A stretch of 53,538 nucleotides of DNA from NCBI GenBank assembly GCA_900546785.1, contig URED01000011.1, positions 1-53,538 on the forward strand. Reading direction: 5' to 3'. Of the stretch, positions 25,376 to 34,538 are shown piece after piece. Numbering within the stretch: position 1 is the stretch's first letter; each line of letters begins with the position of its first letter. The position numbers were made by a program, and so were the translations under genes. The notes beneath the pieces are model-generated. The model ran no database searches. It saw only the letters and a list, made by a program, of their open reading frames with translations, and was not told where the DNA came from. The DNA comes from an uncultured Oscillospiraceae bacterium (lineage in GTDB: Bacteria; Bacillota; Clostridia; Oscillospirales; Acutalibacteraceae).

Positions 25376-25903
25376 ATGGTAAATACAAACGATTTCAGAA
25401 GATATTCTTATGAAGGCGACGCCGCTTATGCTCTTGAAGCATTCAATAAAACACGTTCCTCCGCAGCGCCTCAGACTAAAAAAGCGCCTAAGAGGAAACT
25501 GACTTTAAGTCCGCGCACAGTAAAAAAAAGCCGCAGCCAGCTTGTAAAAGAGCAGCGTGCCGCCCGCGTAAAGGTCATAGAGACCGTTGCGGTGGTGGGG
25601 CTTGTTCTTGCCATGTTTACCGGCGTGCTTTTTACATATGTTCAGAAGAATGAGCTTTCAAAAAGTATTTCGCAGATCCAGCAGGATATTTCCGTGGCAA
25701 AAAGCGATAATGTAAGCCTGAATGCGCAGCTGGAATCCCTTGTTTCCGTTTCGCAGATAGATACTTATGCCATTGATGAGCTTGGTATGACCAGATTGCA
25801 GTCAAATCAGATCACTTATATCGATACGGCGGATTATATGGCAAGGCAGGCGCAGGAAACACAGGCGCAAGAAGCGCAGGCGCAGCAGGATGATGCGGAA
25901 TAA
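25376..25903 (+). CDS. ftsL: FtsL-like septum formation protein
   Basis: Single-pass division protein by position and architecture, 175 residues. It has a basic cytoplasmic N-terminal region (about 1-60), one membrane helix near 62-84 (V-A-V-V-G-L-V-L-A-M-F), an extracytoplasmic coiled coil (about 85-120), and a conserved-looking D-E-L-G-M segment. The C-terminal 20 residues are a QAQE/AQ low-complexity tail that may vary in length. In the divisome FtsL joins DivIC and DivIB and activates FtsW and the PBP encoded next. AAGGAGG precedes the ATG. Sequence conservation in this family is low, so assignment rests on topology and gene order. Confidence 0.8.
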   Translation: MVNTNDFRRYSYEGDAAYALEAFNKTRSSAAPQTKKAPKRKLTLSPRTVKKSRSQLVKEQRAARVKVIETVAVVGLVLAMFTGVLFTYVQKNELSKSISQIQQDISVAKSDNVSLNAQLESLVSVSQIDTYAIDELGMTRLQSNQITYIDTADYMARQAQETQAQEAQAQQDDAE

Positions 25904-25929
25904 CTGCGGCATTTTTGCAGTATTATATT

Positions 25930-25952
25930 GAGAGCCGTGTTTTTCGGCTCTC
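25930..25952 (+). terminator. Hairpin between ftsL and the PBP gene
   Basis: Eight-base-pair stem GAGAGCCG / CGGCTCTC with a 7-base loop (TGTTTTT), followed by AAAAAATTATTTT. It lacks an immediate T tract; it may be a partial terminator or an mRNA-stability hairpin. A TATAAT at 25967-25972 follows, without a convincing -35 box. Confidence 0.4.
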
Positions 25953-26001
25953 AAAAAATTATTTTATATAATATATAACTTATAAGAAAGGCGGAAAGGA
26001 T

Positions 26002-28215
26002 ATGACTTCATTCAGAAAAATGTTCACATCACGGGCGCTTGCTCTTGCCGTGGTGCTGGCGTTTTTATTTGTAACGGATATCGGCCGTCTTTTTTATATT
26101 CAGGTCGTAAAGGGCGAGGAATATGCCGATAAGGCGCAGAGCCAGCAGCTCTCCGATACAGAGATAGAAGCAAACCGCGGAACGATATATGACAGTCAGG
26201 GCAATATCCTTGCACAGTCCGCAACGGTATGGACGGTGTTTCTCGATCCCTCTAACATAACGGACGATAACCGCCAAACGATCGTCGATTATTTGGCTTC
26301 TGCCTTTGAATATGATGAGGAAGAAAAGCAGGAGCTGCTTGAAAAAAGCAAGGCGGACGGCAAATATCAGGTCGTTGAGAAAAATGTTGAAAACAGGGAT
26401 AAAGAGGATATCGCCGCTTTCGTTTCCGAAAATAAGCTTTCGCTTTGCATCGGCTTTGAGGAAAGTACACGCAGGTATTACCCTTACGGCACGCTGGCGT
26501 CTTCGGTGCTTGGATTTACCGGCGCGGATAACCAGGGCCTTGCCGGTATAGAATCCTATTATGATGAAGAGCTTACCGGAACGAACGGCAGAGTCATTAC
26601 GGCGCAGGACGCCAAATCAAATTCCATATCGAACGATTATGAAACCACTTATGACGCGCAGGACGGGTATTCGCTTACGCTTACGATCAATACCACCATT
26701 CAGTATTATCTTGAAAAAGAGCTTGAAAGAACGCTCAACGAATATTCGGCAAAGGGCTGCTACGGCGTAGTTATGGACTGCAATACGGGCGCTGTGCTTG
26801 CAATGGCGTCCCTGCCGAATTATGACAGCAACGATCCCTATGAAATAACGTACGATGTTTATAAAGAAGCGCTTGAAGAAGTGGAGGACGAATCGGAAAA
26901 GACGCAGCTTCAAAGCGAATATATCCAAAGGCAGTGGAGAAACTTTATCGTTTCCGATACATACGTTCCCGGCTCGGTTTTTAAGACCTTTATGGCAAGC
27001 GCGGTGCTGGAAGAGGGCGTAGCAACACTGGATACGCAATACACCTGCACCGGCGCAATACAGGTGGATAAATATACCATGCACTGCCATTATCACCCCG
27101 GTCACGGAACGCAGACGCTGACGCAGGGTCTTGAAAATTCCTGCAATCCGTTTTTCATAACGCTCGGCCAAAGGCTTGGCGTAGAGAATTATTACAAATA
27201 TTTCAGCGGTTTCGGATTTACGGAAAAAACAGGCATTGATCTTCCGGGCGAAGCAAGCCCGCAGTATTATGAAAAAGATCAGTACGGTATCGTTGAGCTG
27301 TCTTCGGCGTCATTCGGCCAAACAAACAGCTTAACGCCGATCCAGGTGTGCACCGGTCTGTGCGCTATTGCCAACGGCGGCAAGCTGCTCACACCTTACG
27401 TGGTTTCCGAAATAACCGATGAAAACGGAAATACCGTTTCAAAAACACAGACCAACGTGGTAAGGCAGGTCATCAGCGAGGACACTTCCGAAAAGGTGTG
27501 CCGGATGATGCAGTCCGTTGTTGATAACGGAACGGGTAAAAACGCTTATGTAGCGGGCTACCGCGTGGGCGGAAAAACAGGTACGTCAACAAAGCTCGGT
27601 GAATCGGAACCGGGTGAAAAAGATAAATACATCGTTTCCTTTGCAGCAATAGCCCCTGCCGACGATCCTCAGATCGCAATGCTTATCATCTGCGATGAGC
27701 CGAATATTGATCTCGGCGGCGGCGCGATCTGTGCGCCCATAGCGGCAACCGTTATTGAAGAAAGTATGGCGGAGCTGGGAATAGAGCCTGTCTATACGGA
27801 CGAGGAAAAGGAAGAGCTTTCCATCTCAACGCCCAGCGTCATAGGCAAAAACACATCGGATGCCCAAAACACGCTCAAAAACGCCAGTCTTGAAGTTAAG
27901 GTGATCGGCAACGGCGATAAGGTACTGAATCAGTCGCCGGCGGCGGGTTCAACGGTTCCTTCCGGCGGAACGGTAGTTATCTATACCGATGATTCCGAAA
28001 AGCAGACTGTTACCGTTCCCGATTTTTACGGCCTTACCGTTGCGCAGGCAAACCGGCTTGCCGCTTCAAATAATCTGAATATAGAGATCTCCGGCAATTC
28101 GGCAAACGATGCGCTTGTAGTAGCATATAAGCAAAGCGAGGATGAAGGCAAAGAGGTAGAGATAGGAACGGTCATAACCGTTAGCTTTAAATCAACGCAG
28201 GCTGTTCTGGATTGA
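26002..28215 (+). CDS. Class B penicillin-binding protein with PASTA domains (FtsI/SpoVD type)
   Basis: Septal peptidoglycan transpeptidase, 737 residues. It has an N-terminal membrane anchor (about 11-33), a PBP dimerisation domain (about 55-205, with the N-R-G-T-I-Y-D motif), and a transpeptidase domain with catalytic S325-V-F-K, S380-C-N and K525-T-G-T. Two C-terminal PASTA domains follow (about 609-670 and 672-735). Position after ftsL and before murE marks it as the division PBP (PBP2B/FtsI); sporulation-specific SpoVD has the same layout, and one gene may serve both or either. Its last 4 bases overlap an upstream TTG of murE. Confidence 0.93.
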   Translation: MTSFRKMFTSRALALAVVLAFLFVTDIGRLFYIQVVKGEEYADKAQSQQLSDTEIEANRGTIYDSQGNILAQSATVWTVFLDPSNITDDNRQTIVDYLASAFEYDEEEKQELLEKSKADGKYQVVEKNVENRDKEDIAAFVSENKLSLCIGFEESTRRYYPYGTLASSVLGFTGADNQGLAGIESYYDEELTGTNGRVITAQDAKSNSISNDYETTYDAQDGYSLTLTINTTIQYYLEKELERTLNEYSAKGCYGVVMDCNTGAVLAMASLPNYDSNDPYEITYDVYKEALEEVEDESEKTQLQSEYIQRQWRNFIVSDTYVPGSVFKTFMASAVLEEGVATLDTQYTCTGAIQVDKYTMHCHYHPGHGTQTLTQGLENSCNPFFITLGQRLGVENYYKYFSGFGFTEKTGIDLPGEASPQYYEKDQYGIVELSSASFGQTNSLTPIQVCTGLCAIANGGKLLTPYVVSEITDENGNTVSKTQTNVVRQVISEDTSEKVCRMMQSVVDNGTGKNAYVAGYRVGGKTGTSTKLGESEPGEKDKYIVSFAAIAPADDPQIAMLIICDEPNIDLGGGAICAPIAATVIEESMAELGIEPVYTDEEKEELSISTPSVIGKNTSDAQNTLKNASLEVKVIGNGDKVLNQSPAAGSTVPSGGTVVIYTDDSEKQTVTVPDFYGLTVAQANRLAASNNLNIEISGNSANDALVVAYKQSEDEGKEVEIGTVITVSFKSTQAVLD

Positions 28216-28238
28216 TAGATAAAATTGGGGGACTTATG

Positions 28239-29681
28239 ATGAAATTATCCGAAATCTTAAAAGGGATAAACATTAAGAATTCTTTTGAGGACAAAGAGAT
28301 CACGGACGTAACGCAGGATTCCAGAGCCGTCAGCGAAGGTTGTTTGTTCGTCTGCATAAAAGGAAATACATTTGACGGGCATAATGCCGCAAGAGAAGCC
28401 GTTGAGAAAGGCGCTGCCGCCGTATTGAGCCAAAGGGATCTCGGTCTGCCCTCGCAGGTCATAACAGAGGATACAAGAGCCGTGTATTCCTCCGTCTGCG
28501 CAAATTTCTACGGCAACCCTGCCGATAAACTCGAGCTTATCGGCATCACAGGCACAAACGGCAAAACAACTACCACTTTTCTTATCAAACAGATACTGGA
28601 GAACGCGGGCAAAAAAGTAGGTCTTGTGGGCACCGTGCAAAATATGGTCGGCAACGAAGTTTATCCCGCAAAATTCACAACGCCCGATCCGTATGAGCTT
28701 CAAAAGCTGTTTTCGCTTATGGTAAAAGCCGGCTGCGAATACTGCGTTATGGAAGTTTCTTCTCAGGCGCTTGCGCAGGGCAGGGTAAACGGACTCGTTT
28801 TTGAAGTGGGCGCATTTTCCAATCTTACCCAGGATCATCTTGATTATCATAAAACCTTTGAAAATTATTTTGAAGCGAAAAGGATATTGTTTAAGAACTG
28901 TAAAACTGCGGTCACGAACGCAGACGATCCGCACGGACTGAAGATCGTTGAGGGTCTTGCCTGCAAAAAGGTGACCTATGCGGTCAATACGAACGACGCG
29001 GATTTCGTTGCAAAAAATGTTAAGCTCCTGCCTACCGGGGTTGAATATGAGCTTGTCTGCGATAATATCGGCAGAGTACATTGCCCCATACCCGGCAGAT
29101 TTTCGGTCTATAATTCGCTCTGCGCGGCATGCGTTTGCATTACGCTCGGCGTTGATTTCGGCACGGTGCTTCAGGCTGTCAGCGCATCCTCCGGCGTAAA
29201 GGGCAGGATAGAGGTCGTTCCGACTCCGGGTACGGATTATACCGTTATTATTGACTACGCCCATTCGCCGGACGGACTGGAGAATATCATCTCTTCCTTG
29301 CAGGAGATCGCAAAAGGCAGGGTAGTCACAGTGTTCGGCTGCGGCGGAGACCGTGATAAAACAAAACGTCCCAAAATGGGCAAGATCGCAGCGGAGCTTT
29401 CGGACTACTGCGTTGTAACGTCTGATAATCCGCGCTCGGAAGATCCCCATTCTATAATTGAGGATATCCTTGAGGGAATGAAAGGCGTATCAACGCCATA
29501 TACCGTTGTTGAAAACAGAAAAGAAGCGATCCGATTCGCCATGGAACATGCGCAGAAGGACGATATCATCCTTCTTGCAGGCAAAGGCCATGAAACTTAC
29601 CAGATATTGCCTACGGGTACGATTCATTTTGACGAACGCGAGGCAGTTGCTCAAATTTTACAGGATATAAATAAAAAATAA
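28239..29681 (+). CDS. murE: UDP-MurNAc-tripeptide synthetase MurE, probably meso-DAP-specific
   Basis: Mur ligase adding the third stem-peptide residue to UDP-MurNAc-L-Ala-D-Glu with ATP. The 480-residue protein has the ATP loop G-T-N-G-K-T-T from about residue 105 and D396-N-P-R399. DNPR is the motif that recognises meso-diaminopimelate, as opposed to lysine-type enzymes, so the wall is predicted to be DAP-type. ATG 28239 (or 28236) follows a GGGGG ribosome site; an in-frame TTG at 28212 lies before it. The usual next gene, murF, is absent. Confidence 0.93.
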   Translation: MKLSEILKGINIKNSFEDKEITDVTQDSRAVSEGCLFVCIKGNTFDGHNAAREAVEKGAAAVLSQRDLGLPSQVITEDTRAVYSSVCANFYGNPADKLELIGITGTNGKTTTTFLIKQILENAGKKVGLVGTVQNMVGNEVYPAKFTTPDPYELQKLFSLMVKAGCEYCVMEVSSQALAQGRVNGLVFEVGAFSNLTQDHLDYHKTFENYFEAKRILFKNCKTAVTNADDPHGLKIVEGLACKKVTYAVNTNDADFVAKNVKLLPTGVEYELVCDNIGRVHCPIPGRFSVYNSLCAACVCITLGVDFGTVLQAVSASSGVKGRIEVVPTPGTDYTVIIDYAHSPDGLENIISSLQEIAKGRVVTVFGCGGDRDKTKRPKMGKIAAELSDYCVVTSDNPRSEDPHSIIEDILEGMKGVSTPYTVVENRKEAIRFAMEHAQKDDIILLAGKGHETYQILPTGTIHFDEREAVAQILQDINKK

Positions 29682-29705
29682 GGAACAGTAAAGGTGGGAG
29701 ATCAT

Positions 29706-30758
29706 ATGAGTATTACAGCCGCTTCAGCAATAAGCGCCGTTATCGGCTTTGCTGTAACAGCCGCTCTCGGATTTGTAGTGATTCCGTGGCTGCATAAGCT
29801 GAAATTCGGGCAGACTATTCTTGATATAGGCCCGAAATGGCATAAAAAAAAGCAGGGCACGCCCAATATGGGCGGGCTGATGTTCATTGCCGGTATCCTG
29901 CTCGCTTTTGTAGTGGCAGCGGTAATATTCACATCGCTCGGCGGCAATCTTGAAACGGATTATTCCGCAATCCTCACCGGGCGTGAAAAAACGCTCCTTA
30001 TTGCCGGTCTGATGCTTGCGCTCGGCTGCGGTTTAGTGGGCTTTGCAGATGATTACGTCAAGATCAAGCTCAAAAGAAACGAGGGTCTTTCTCCAAAGCA
30101 AAAAACGCTCGGTCAGCTTGTAATGGCGATCGGCTATGTTACAACGCTTTGGATCTCAAAAAATACCGTTTGGTATTTTCCGTTTATCGGCACTGTAGAT
30201 TTTTCAAAAAACTTTTTTACGGGAATAATATTCTGGGCGCTGTCTGTTGTTATCATTTACGGCTGTGTAAACAGCGTGAATTTGACGGACGGAATAGACG
30301 GCCTTTGCACAAGCGTTACGGCAACCGTTGCAGCGGCATTTACCGTTATAGCGTTCATGCAGAATTATGCCGGTCTGGGTATACTTTCCACCGCGCTGCT
30401 CGGCTCCATGTGCGGATTCCTTTGCTGGAACTGGAATCCCGCCAAGGTTTTCATGGGGGATACGGGTTCGCTCTTTCTCGGCGGGCTTGTGGCAGCTCTT
30501 GGTTTTGCGGTAAAATGCCCGTTCATTCTTTTGCCCATAGGAATCATATATGTATGTGAAACACTGAGCGATATCATTCAGATCGGTTATTTCAAGATCA
30601 CGCACGGCAAGCGCGTTTTCAAGATGGCGCCCATTCATCATCATTTTGAAATGTGCGGCTGGAAAGAGAAAAAAATATGCGTCGTATTCTCGCTCGTAAA
30701 TGTCGTCGGCTGTGTTATAGGCGTTCTGCTTATCGTGTTCGGCAATACAAATTCATAA
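29706..30758 (+). CDS. mraY: Phospho-MurNAc-pentapeptide-transferase MraY
   Basis: Integral membrane enzyme that forms lipid I from UDP-MurNAc-pentapeptide and undecaprenyl phosphate. The 350-residue protein has about 10 membrane helices and the signature K-x-G-T-P-x-M-G-G (residues near 48-56), the A-D-D-Y segment, N-L-T-D-G-I-D-G-L, G-D-T-G-S-L and the H-H-H motif near P-I-H-H-H-F-E. ATG 29706 with GGTGGGAG 5 bases upstream is preferred over the in-frame GTG at 29694, which lies inside that site. Confidence 0.95.
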   Translation: MSITAASAISAVIGFAVTAALGFVVIPWLHKLKFGQTILDIGPKWHKKKQGTPNMGGLMFIAGILLAFVVAAVIFTSLGGNLETDYSAILTGREKTLLIAGLMLALGCGLVGFADDYVKIKLKRNEGLSPKQKTLGQLVMAIGYVTTLWISKNTVWYFPFIGTVDFSKNFFTGIIFWALSVVIIYGCVNSVNLTDGIDGLCTSVTATVAAAFTVIAFMQNYAGLGILSTALLGSMCGFLCWNWNPAKVFMGDTGSLFLGGLVAALGFAVKCPFILLPIGIIYVCETLSDIIQIGYFKITHGKRVFKMAPIHHHFEMCGWKEKKICVVFSLVNVVGCVIGVLLIVFGNTNS

Positions 30759-30803
30759 ACAGAGAATCATTTTATCATTATCAATGCAGAAAGGAAGAGA
30801 GCC

Positions 30804-32093
30804 ATGCCGGATAGATTAACTCCCCCTGTCAGATACAATAAGCAGTCCGCAGGTGCCGCGGCGCGTGTTCCCGCAAGGGGAACGGCGTCAGAAAAGATCG
30901 TGCGCCCTAAAAAGGGTTCCGGCTTCAAGTCACTCAAAAGATCGCTGTTCGTAACGGGTGCGTTCGATGTTCCGTTCTTTGCGCTTACGATCATCATTCT
31001 TGCCATAGGGCTTGTTATGCTTTTTTCCGCGTCATATCCGTATTCTTATTTTGAGTCCGGAAATTCATACCATTATTTTATCCGTCAGTTCATTTTCGCC
31101 GTGCTCGGCGTGACGGCAATGCTTTTCATATCAAAGCTCAATTATAAAATATTTAAAGCAGCAGCCCCGTATCTATTGGGGCTTACGATCTTTCTGCTCG
31201 TGCTTGTTTTGTTCTATCATACAAGTATTTCTTCAGAGGCGGGCGATGATTTCAGACGTTATATACCGGTCGGGAATCTGTTTACGTTTCAGCCTTCCGA
31301 TATTGCAAAGTTTACGCTGATCACAACCTTGGCAGCCTATATAAGCATGTTTTCAAAGCGTATGCACACCTTTAAATACGGCATTCTGATTCCCGCCGCC
31401 ATAATCGGCGTTTACTGTGTATTGATCATGGCGGAAAACCATGTTTCCGGCACGATCATCGTGGGCCTTATAGGTCTTACGCTCATGTTCGCGGGCGGGT
31501 CAAATAAAACCGTGTTTATCATCGGCCTCGGTCTTGTTGCCGCTGTCTGCCTTCTTGTGTTCAATTTTCCGCAGATTATGCCGGAATACGTGCAGGAAAA
31601 GCTGAGGGCGTTTACGGATAAGACCTATGAACCGCTTGGCGCGCGCTGGCAAACAAACAACTCGCTTTACGCTATAGGCTCCGGCGGGCTGTTCGGCGTC
31701 GGTCTCGGAAATTCCAAGCAAAAGTATCTCTATGTTTCAGAGCCGCAGAATGATTTTATTTTTGCTATCGTATGCGAAGAGCTTGGCTTCATAGGCGCCG
31801 CAATCATCATATTGCTTTTTGCTGCGCTGATTGTAAGAGCTTTTAAGATCGCGCTTTCCATTAATGATAAATTCGCGTCCCTTGTCGTTATCGGCATTGC
31901 GGCTCAGCTCGGCGTTCAGGTTGCGCTCAACATACTCGTAGTAACCGATTCGATCCCGAATACGGGTATCTCGCTTCCGTTCTTCAGCTACGGCGGCACA
32001 GCGCTTATGATGATCCTGGGCGAGATGGGCGTTATTCTCGGAATATCGCGCAGGGCAAACCAGAAAAAAGCGGATGTTCAGGAGGTAGTATAA
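30804..32093 (+). CDS. ftsW: SEDS peptidoglycan glycosyltransferase FtsW/SpoVE
   Basis: Septal glycan polymerase that extends strands from lipid II in complex with the class B PBP. The 429-residue protein has a long basic N-terminal tail (about 1-58), then about 10 membrane helices, with the SEDS marks F-Q-P-S-D-I-A-K near 168-175 and P-x-T-G-I-S-L-P-F-F-S-Y-G-G in the C-terminal third. It lies between mraY and murG, where murD normally sits between mraY and this gene; murD is absent. FtsW and sporulation SpoVE cannot be told apart by sequence alone. Confidence 0.92.
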   Translation: MPDRLTPPVRYNKQSAGAAARVPARGTASEKIVRPKKGSGFKSLKRSLFVTGAFDVPFFALTIIILAIGLVMLFSASYPYSYFESGNSYHYFIRQFIFAVLGVTAMLFISKLNYKIFKAAAPYLLGLTIFLLVLVLFYHTSISSEAGDDFRRYIPVGNLFTFQPSDIAKFTLITTLAAYISMFSKRMHTFKYGILIPAAIIGVYCVLIMAENHVSGTIIVGLIGLTLMFAGGSNKTVFIIGLGLVAAVCLLVFNFPQIMPEYVQEKLRAFTDKTYEPLGARWQTNNSLYAIGSGGLFGVGLGNSKQKYLYVSEPQNDFIFAIVCEELGFIGAAIIILLFAALIVRAFKIALSINDKFASLVVIGIAAQLGVQVALNILVVTDSIPNTGISLPFFSYGGTALMMILGEMGVILGISRRANQKKADVQEVV

Positions 32094-32097
32094 TACA

Positions 32098-33216
32098 GTG
32101 AAGATCCTGTTTGCAACGGGCGGCACGGCCGGGCATATAAATCCCGCTCTTGCCGTTGCTTCGTATATCAGAGAAAATTATAAGGATTCGGATATTCTGT
32201 TCGTCGGCACGGCAGATCATATGGAAGCGCGTCTTGTGCCTAAATCGGGCTTCAGATTTGAAACCGTGGATATCTCCGGTTTTCGCCGTTCGTTTTCTCC
32301 GTCCGCAATCAAGCATAATGTTCAGACCGTATTCAGGATATTTAAGTCCAAGGGGCAGAGCAAAAAAATCATAAAGGATTTTGCGCCCGATGTGTGCGTC
32401 GGCTTCGGCGGCTATGTTTCCGGCCCTGTGATCGAAGAGGCTGCGGAGCTTGGCATACCAACCTGTATCCACGAGCAAAACGCATACCCGGGCATCACCA
32501 ATAAAACGCTTGCCAAAAAGGCGGACGCCGTTATGGTCACGGTGGAGGACGCGGTTGCCAGGCTGGAATGCAGGAATAAACCGTATATAACGGGGCTTCC
32601 CGTAAGAGGGGAGCTGTTACGCGCAGACCGTGATTTTGCGCGCGCGCAGCTCGGCGTGGGGGATAAGCCGCTCGTGCTTTCCTTCGGCGGTTCTTTAGGC
32701 GCGGAGCCGATCAACGAGGCAATGTTCAATATCCTGCTTGAAAACGCGGAAAGCGGAAGATATCATCATATCCATTCTGTCGGCACAAACGGCGGCGCCT
32801 ATCTTGAAAAGTTTGAAAAGGCGGGATTTAAAGACGGCAAAAAGGGCACTGTAGAAGTCAGGAGCTATATAGATAATATGGATATCTGCATGGCTGCGGC
32901 GGATATTGTGATCTCCAGAGCAGGCGCTTCCACGCTGTCGGAGATCGAAGCGCTGGGAAAGGCGTCCGTGCTTATACCAAGCCCGTATGTGGCTGAAAAT
33001 CACCAGTATCATAACGCAATGGCGCTCGTAAAAAGAAACGCCGCACGAATCATCGAGGAACGCGAGCTTACTTCTCAAAGACTGAAAAGTGTAATGGATG
33101 AGGTTTTATCCAATAAGGACGAGCTTTCCGAAATCGGCAGAAATGCCAAAAGCATGTCCGTAAAGGATTCCGCCAGGCAAATTGCAGATATCATAATCTC
33201 TCTTTGCCGCAAATGA
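32098..33216 (+). CDS. murG: UDP-GlcNAc:lipid I N-acetylglucosaminyltransferase MurG
   Basis: Membrane-associated GT28 enzyme converting lipid I to lipid II. The 372-residue protein has the N-terminal G-G-T-A-G-H-I-N-P loop (residues 8-16), G-x-G-G-Y-V near 102-107, H-E-Q-N near 124-127 and the C-terminal donor site S-R-A-G-A-S-T-L-S-E. Start GTG 32098 follows AGGAGGT 11 bases upstream, a slightly long spacing, with the site inside the end of ftsW. Confidence 0.95.
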   Translation: MKILFATGGTAGHINPALAVASYIRENYKDSDILFVGTADHMEARLVPKSGFRFETVDISGFRRSFSPSAIKHNVQTVFRIFKSKGQSKKIIKDFAPDVCVGFGGYVSGPVIEEAAELGIPTCIHEQNAYPGITNKTLAKKADAVMVTVEDAVARLECRNKPYITGLPVRGELLRADRDFARAQLGVGDKPLVLSFGGSLGAEPINEAMFNILLENAESGRYHHIHSVGTNGGAYLEKFEKAGFKDGKKGTVEVRSYIDNMDICMAAADIVISRAGASTLSEIEALGKASVLIPSPYVAENHQYHNAMALVKRNAARIIEERELTSQRLKSVMDEVLSNKDELSEIGRNAKSMSVKDSARQIADIIISLCRK

Positions 33217-33275
33217 TTTAGCAAAGCCACGTATTCTGCATAGAATGAAAAAGAATATGCAGGCAGGTGGCTAAA

Positions 33276-34538
33276 TTGAAAAAACTTATCATTACGGGAA
33301 ATCAGCAGCTCGGCGGTGAGATCGCCGTTCACGGTTCCAAAAATGCAGTTTTGCCGATCCTTGCGGCAACGCTGCTGGTTGAGGGTGAAACGGTATTACA
33401 TAATGTTCCGGATCTGAGCGATGTTGCTGCATCCGTAGAAATACTAAAGCATCTCGGCGCAGGTGTAAGGCGTGAAAAAAACACGCTGATTATTGATACT
33501 TCAACTATAATAAATAATGATATTCCCGAGGAAATGATGCGTGAGATGCGCTCGTCAATCATCTTTCTCGGCTCGCTTGTAACCCGCTGTAAGGAGGCGC
33601 TGCTGTGTCCGCCGGGCGGGTGCGATATCGGCGTGCGGCCCATTGATCTGCACCTTGCCTCACTTAAAAAGCTGGGCGTGCAGATAAGCGAGAACGGCAG
33701 CTGCATATATTGCCGTGCTCAGAGGCTGAACGGCGCAAAGATCTTTCTTTCGTTTCCAAGCGTCGGCGCCACGGAAAATATCATGATCTCCTCCGTGCTT
33801 GCGAAGGGCAGAACCACGATCATTAACGCGGCGCGCGAGCCGGAGATCAGCGATCTTGCTTCTTTTTTGAATTCATGCGGGGCAAAGATCTTCGGCGCCG
33901 GTGAGAGCACGGTGGAAATAGACGGCGTAGATCGGCTCTACCCGAATGCACATACCGTGATTCCGGATAGGATCGTTGCCGCTACGTATATGTGCGCCGG
34001 CGCGCTTCAGGCAAAAGAGCTTGTCATCAGAAACGTTCGGGCTTCCCATCTTGTTCCCGTAATACCTGTTTTCACCGAGATGGGGTGCAGGATCTATCTT
34101 TCGGGGAATGATCTGAAGCTGGTTTCGCCAAAGCGCCTCAAACGTGTGAAAAATATTAAAACGATGCCGTATCCCGGATTTCCAACCGATTGCCAGAGCG
34201 TGCTTATGGCTGCGCTCTCCAAGGCAAACGGTACTTCCGTTTTTAACGAAAGCGTTTTTGACGGCAGATATAAGCACATAAGCGAGCTTCGCAGGTTCGG
34301 CGCGGATATTACCGTTAACGATAGAATCGCAGTTGTAAACGGGGTGCGCGAACTGTACGGCGCAAACGTTTATTCAACGGATCTTCGCGGAGGCGCTGCA
34401 TTGGTGCTTGCCGCGCTTGCGGCAAACGGAACGTCAACGGTTGGTAATATTTATCATATTGACCGTGGCTATGAATGTATAGAAAAGAACCTCAGCAAAA
34501 TAGGAGCTTTGATAGAAAGAAAAGATTATGAAGGATAA
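33276..34538 (+). CDS. murA: UDP-GlcNAc 1-carboxyvinyltransferase MurA
   Basis: First committed enzyme of peptidoglycan synthesis (enolpyruvyl transfer from PEP). The 420-residue protein has K-N-A-V-L-P-I-L near residues 22-29 and the active-site loop P-G-G-C-D-I-G-V-R-P-I-D-L-H, whose cysteine is the fosfomycin target. I favour TTG 33276, with AGGTGG 5 bases upstream and the family-like MKKLIITG start, over the in-frame GTG 33267 that overlaps this site. Its 3' end overlaps ftsQ by 11 bases. murA at this position is typical of Clostridia. Confidence 0.92.
   Translation: MKKLIITGNQQLGGEIAVHGSKNAVLPILAATLLVEGETVLHNVPDLSDVAASVEILKHLGAGVRREKNTLIIDTSTIINNDIPEEMMREMRSSIIFLGSLVTRCKEALLCPPGGCDIGVRPIDLHLASLKKLGVQISENGSCIYCRAQRLNGAKIFLSFPSVGATENIMISSVLAKGRTTIINAAREPEISDLASFLNSCGAKIFGAGESTVEIDGVDRLYPNAHTVIPDRIVAATYMCAGALQAKELVIRNVRASHLVPVIPVFTEMGCRIYLSGNDLKLVSPKRLKRVKNIKTMPYPGFPTDCQSVLMAALSKANGTSVFNESVFDGRYKHISELRRFGADITVNDRIAVVNGVRELYGANVYSTDLRGGAALVLAALAANGTSTVGNIYHIDRGYECIEKNLSKIGALIERKDYEG

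Noticed and set aside
25853..25897. Repeat CAGGCGCA-like run at the ftsL 3' end as a CRISPR or tandem-repeat locus
   Set aside because: It is in-frame coding for a Gln/Ala/Glu tail and has no spacers.
28257..29450. 397-codon minus-strand frame opposite murE
   Set aside because: Mirror of a strongly supported murE; rich in Cys, Arg and His as antisense frames are, no ribosome site and no recognisable family.
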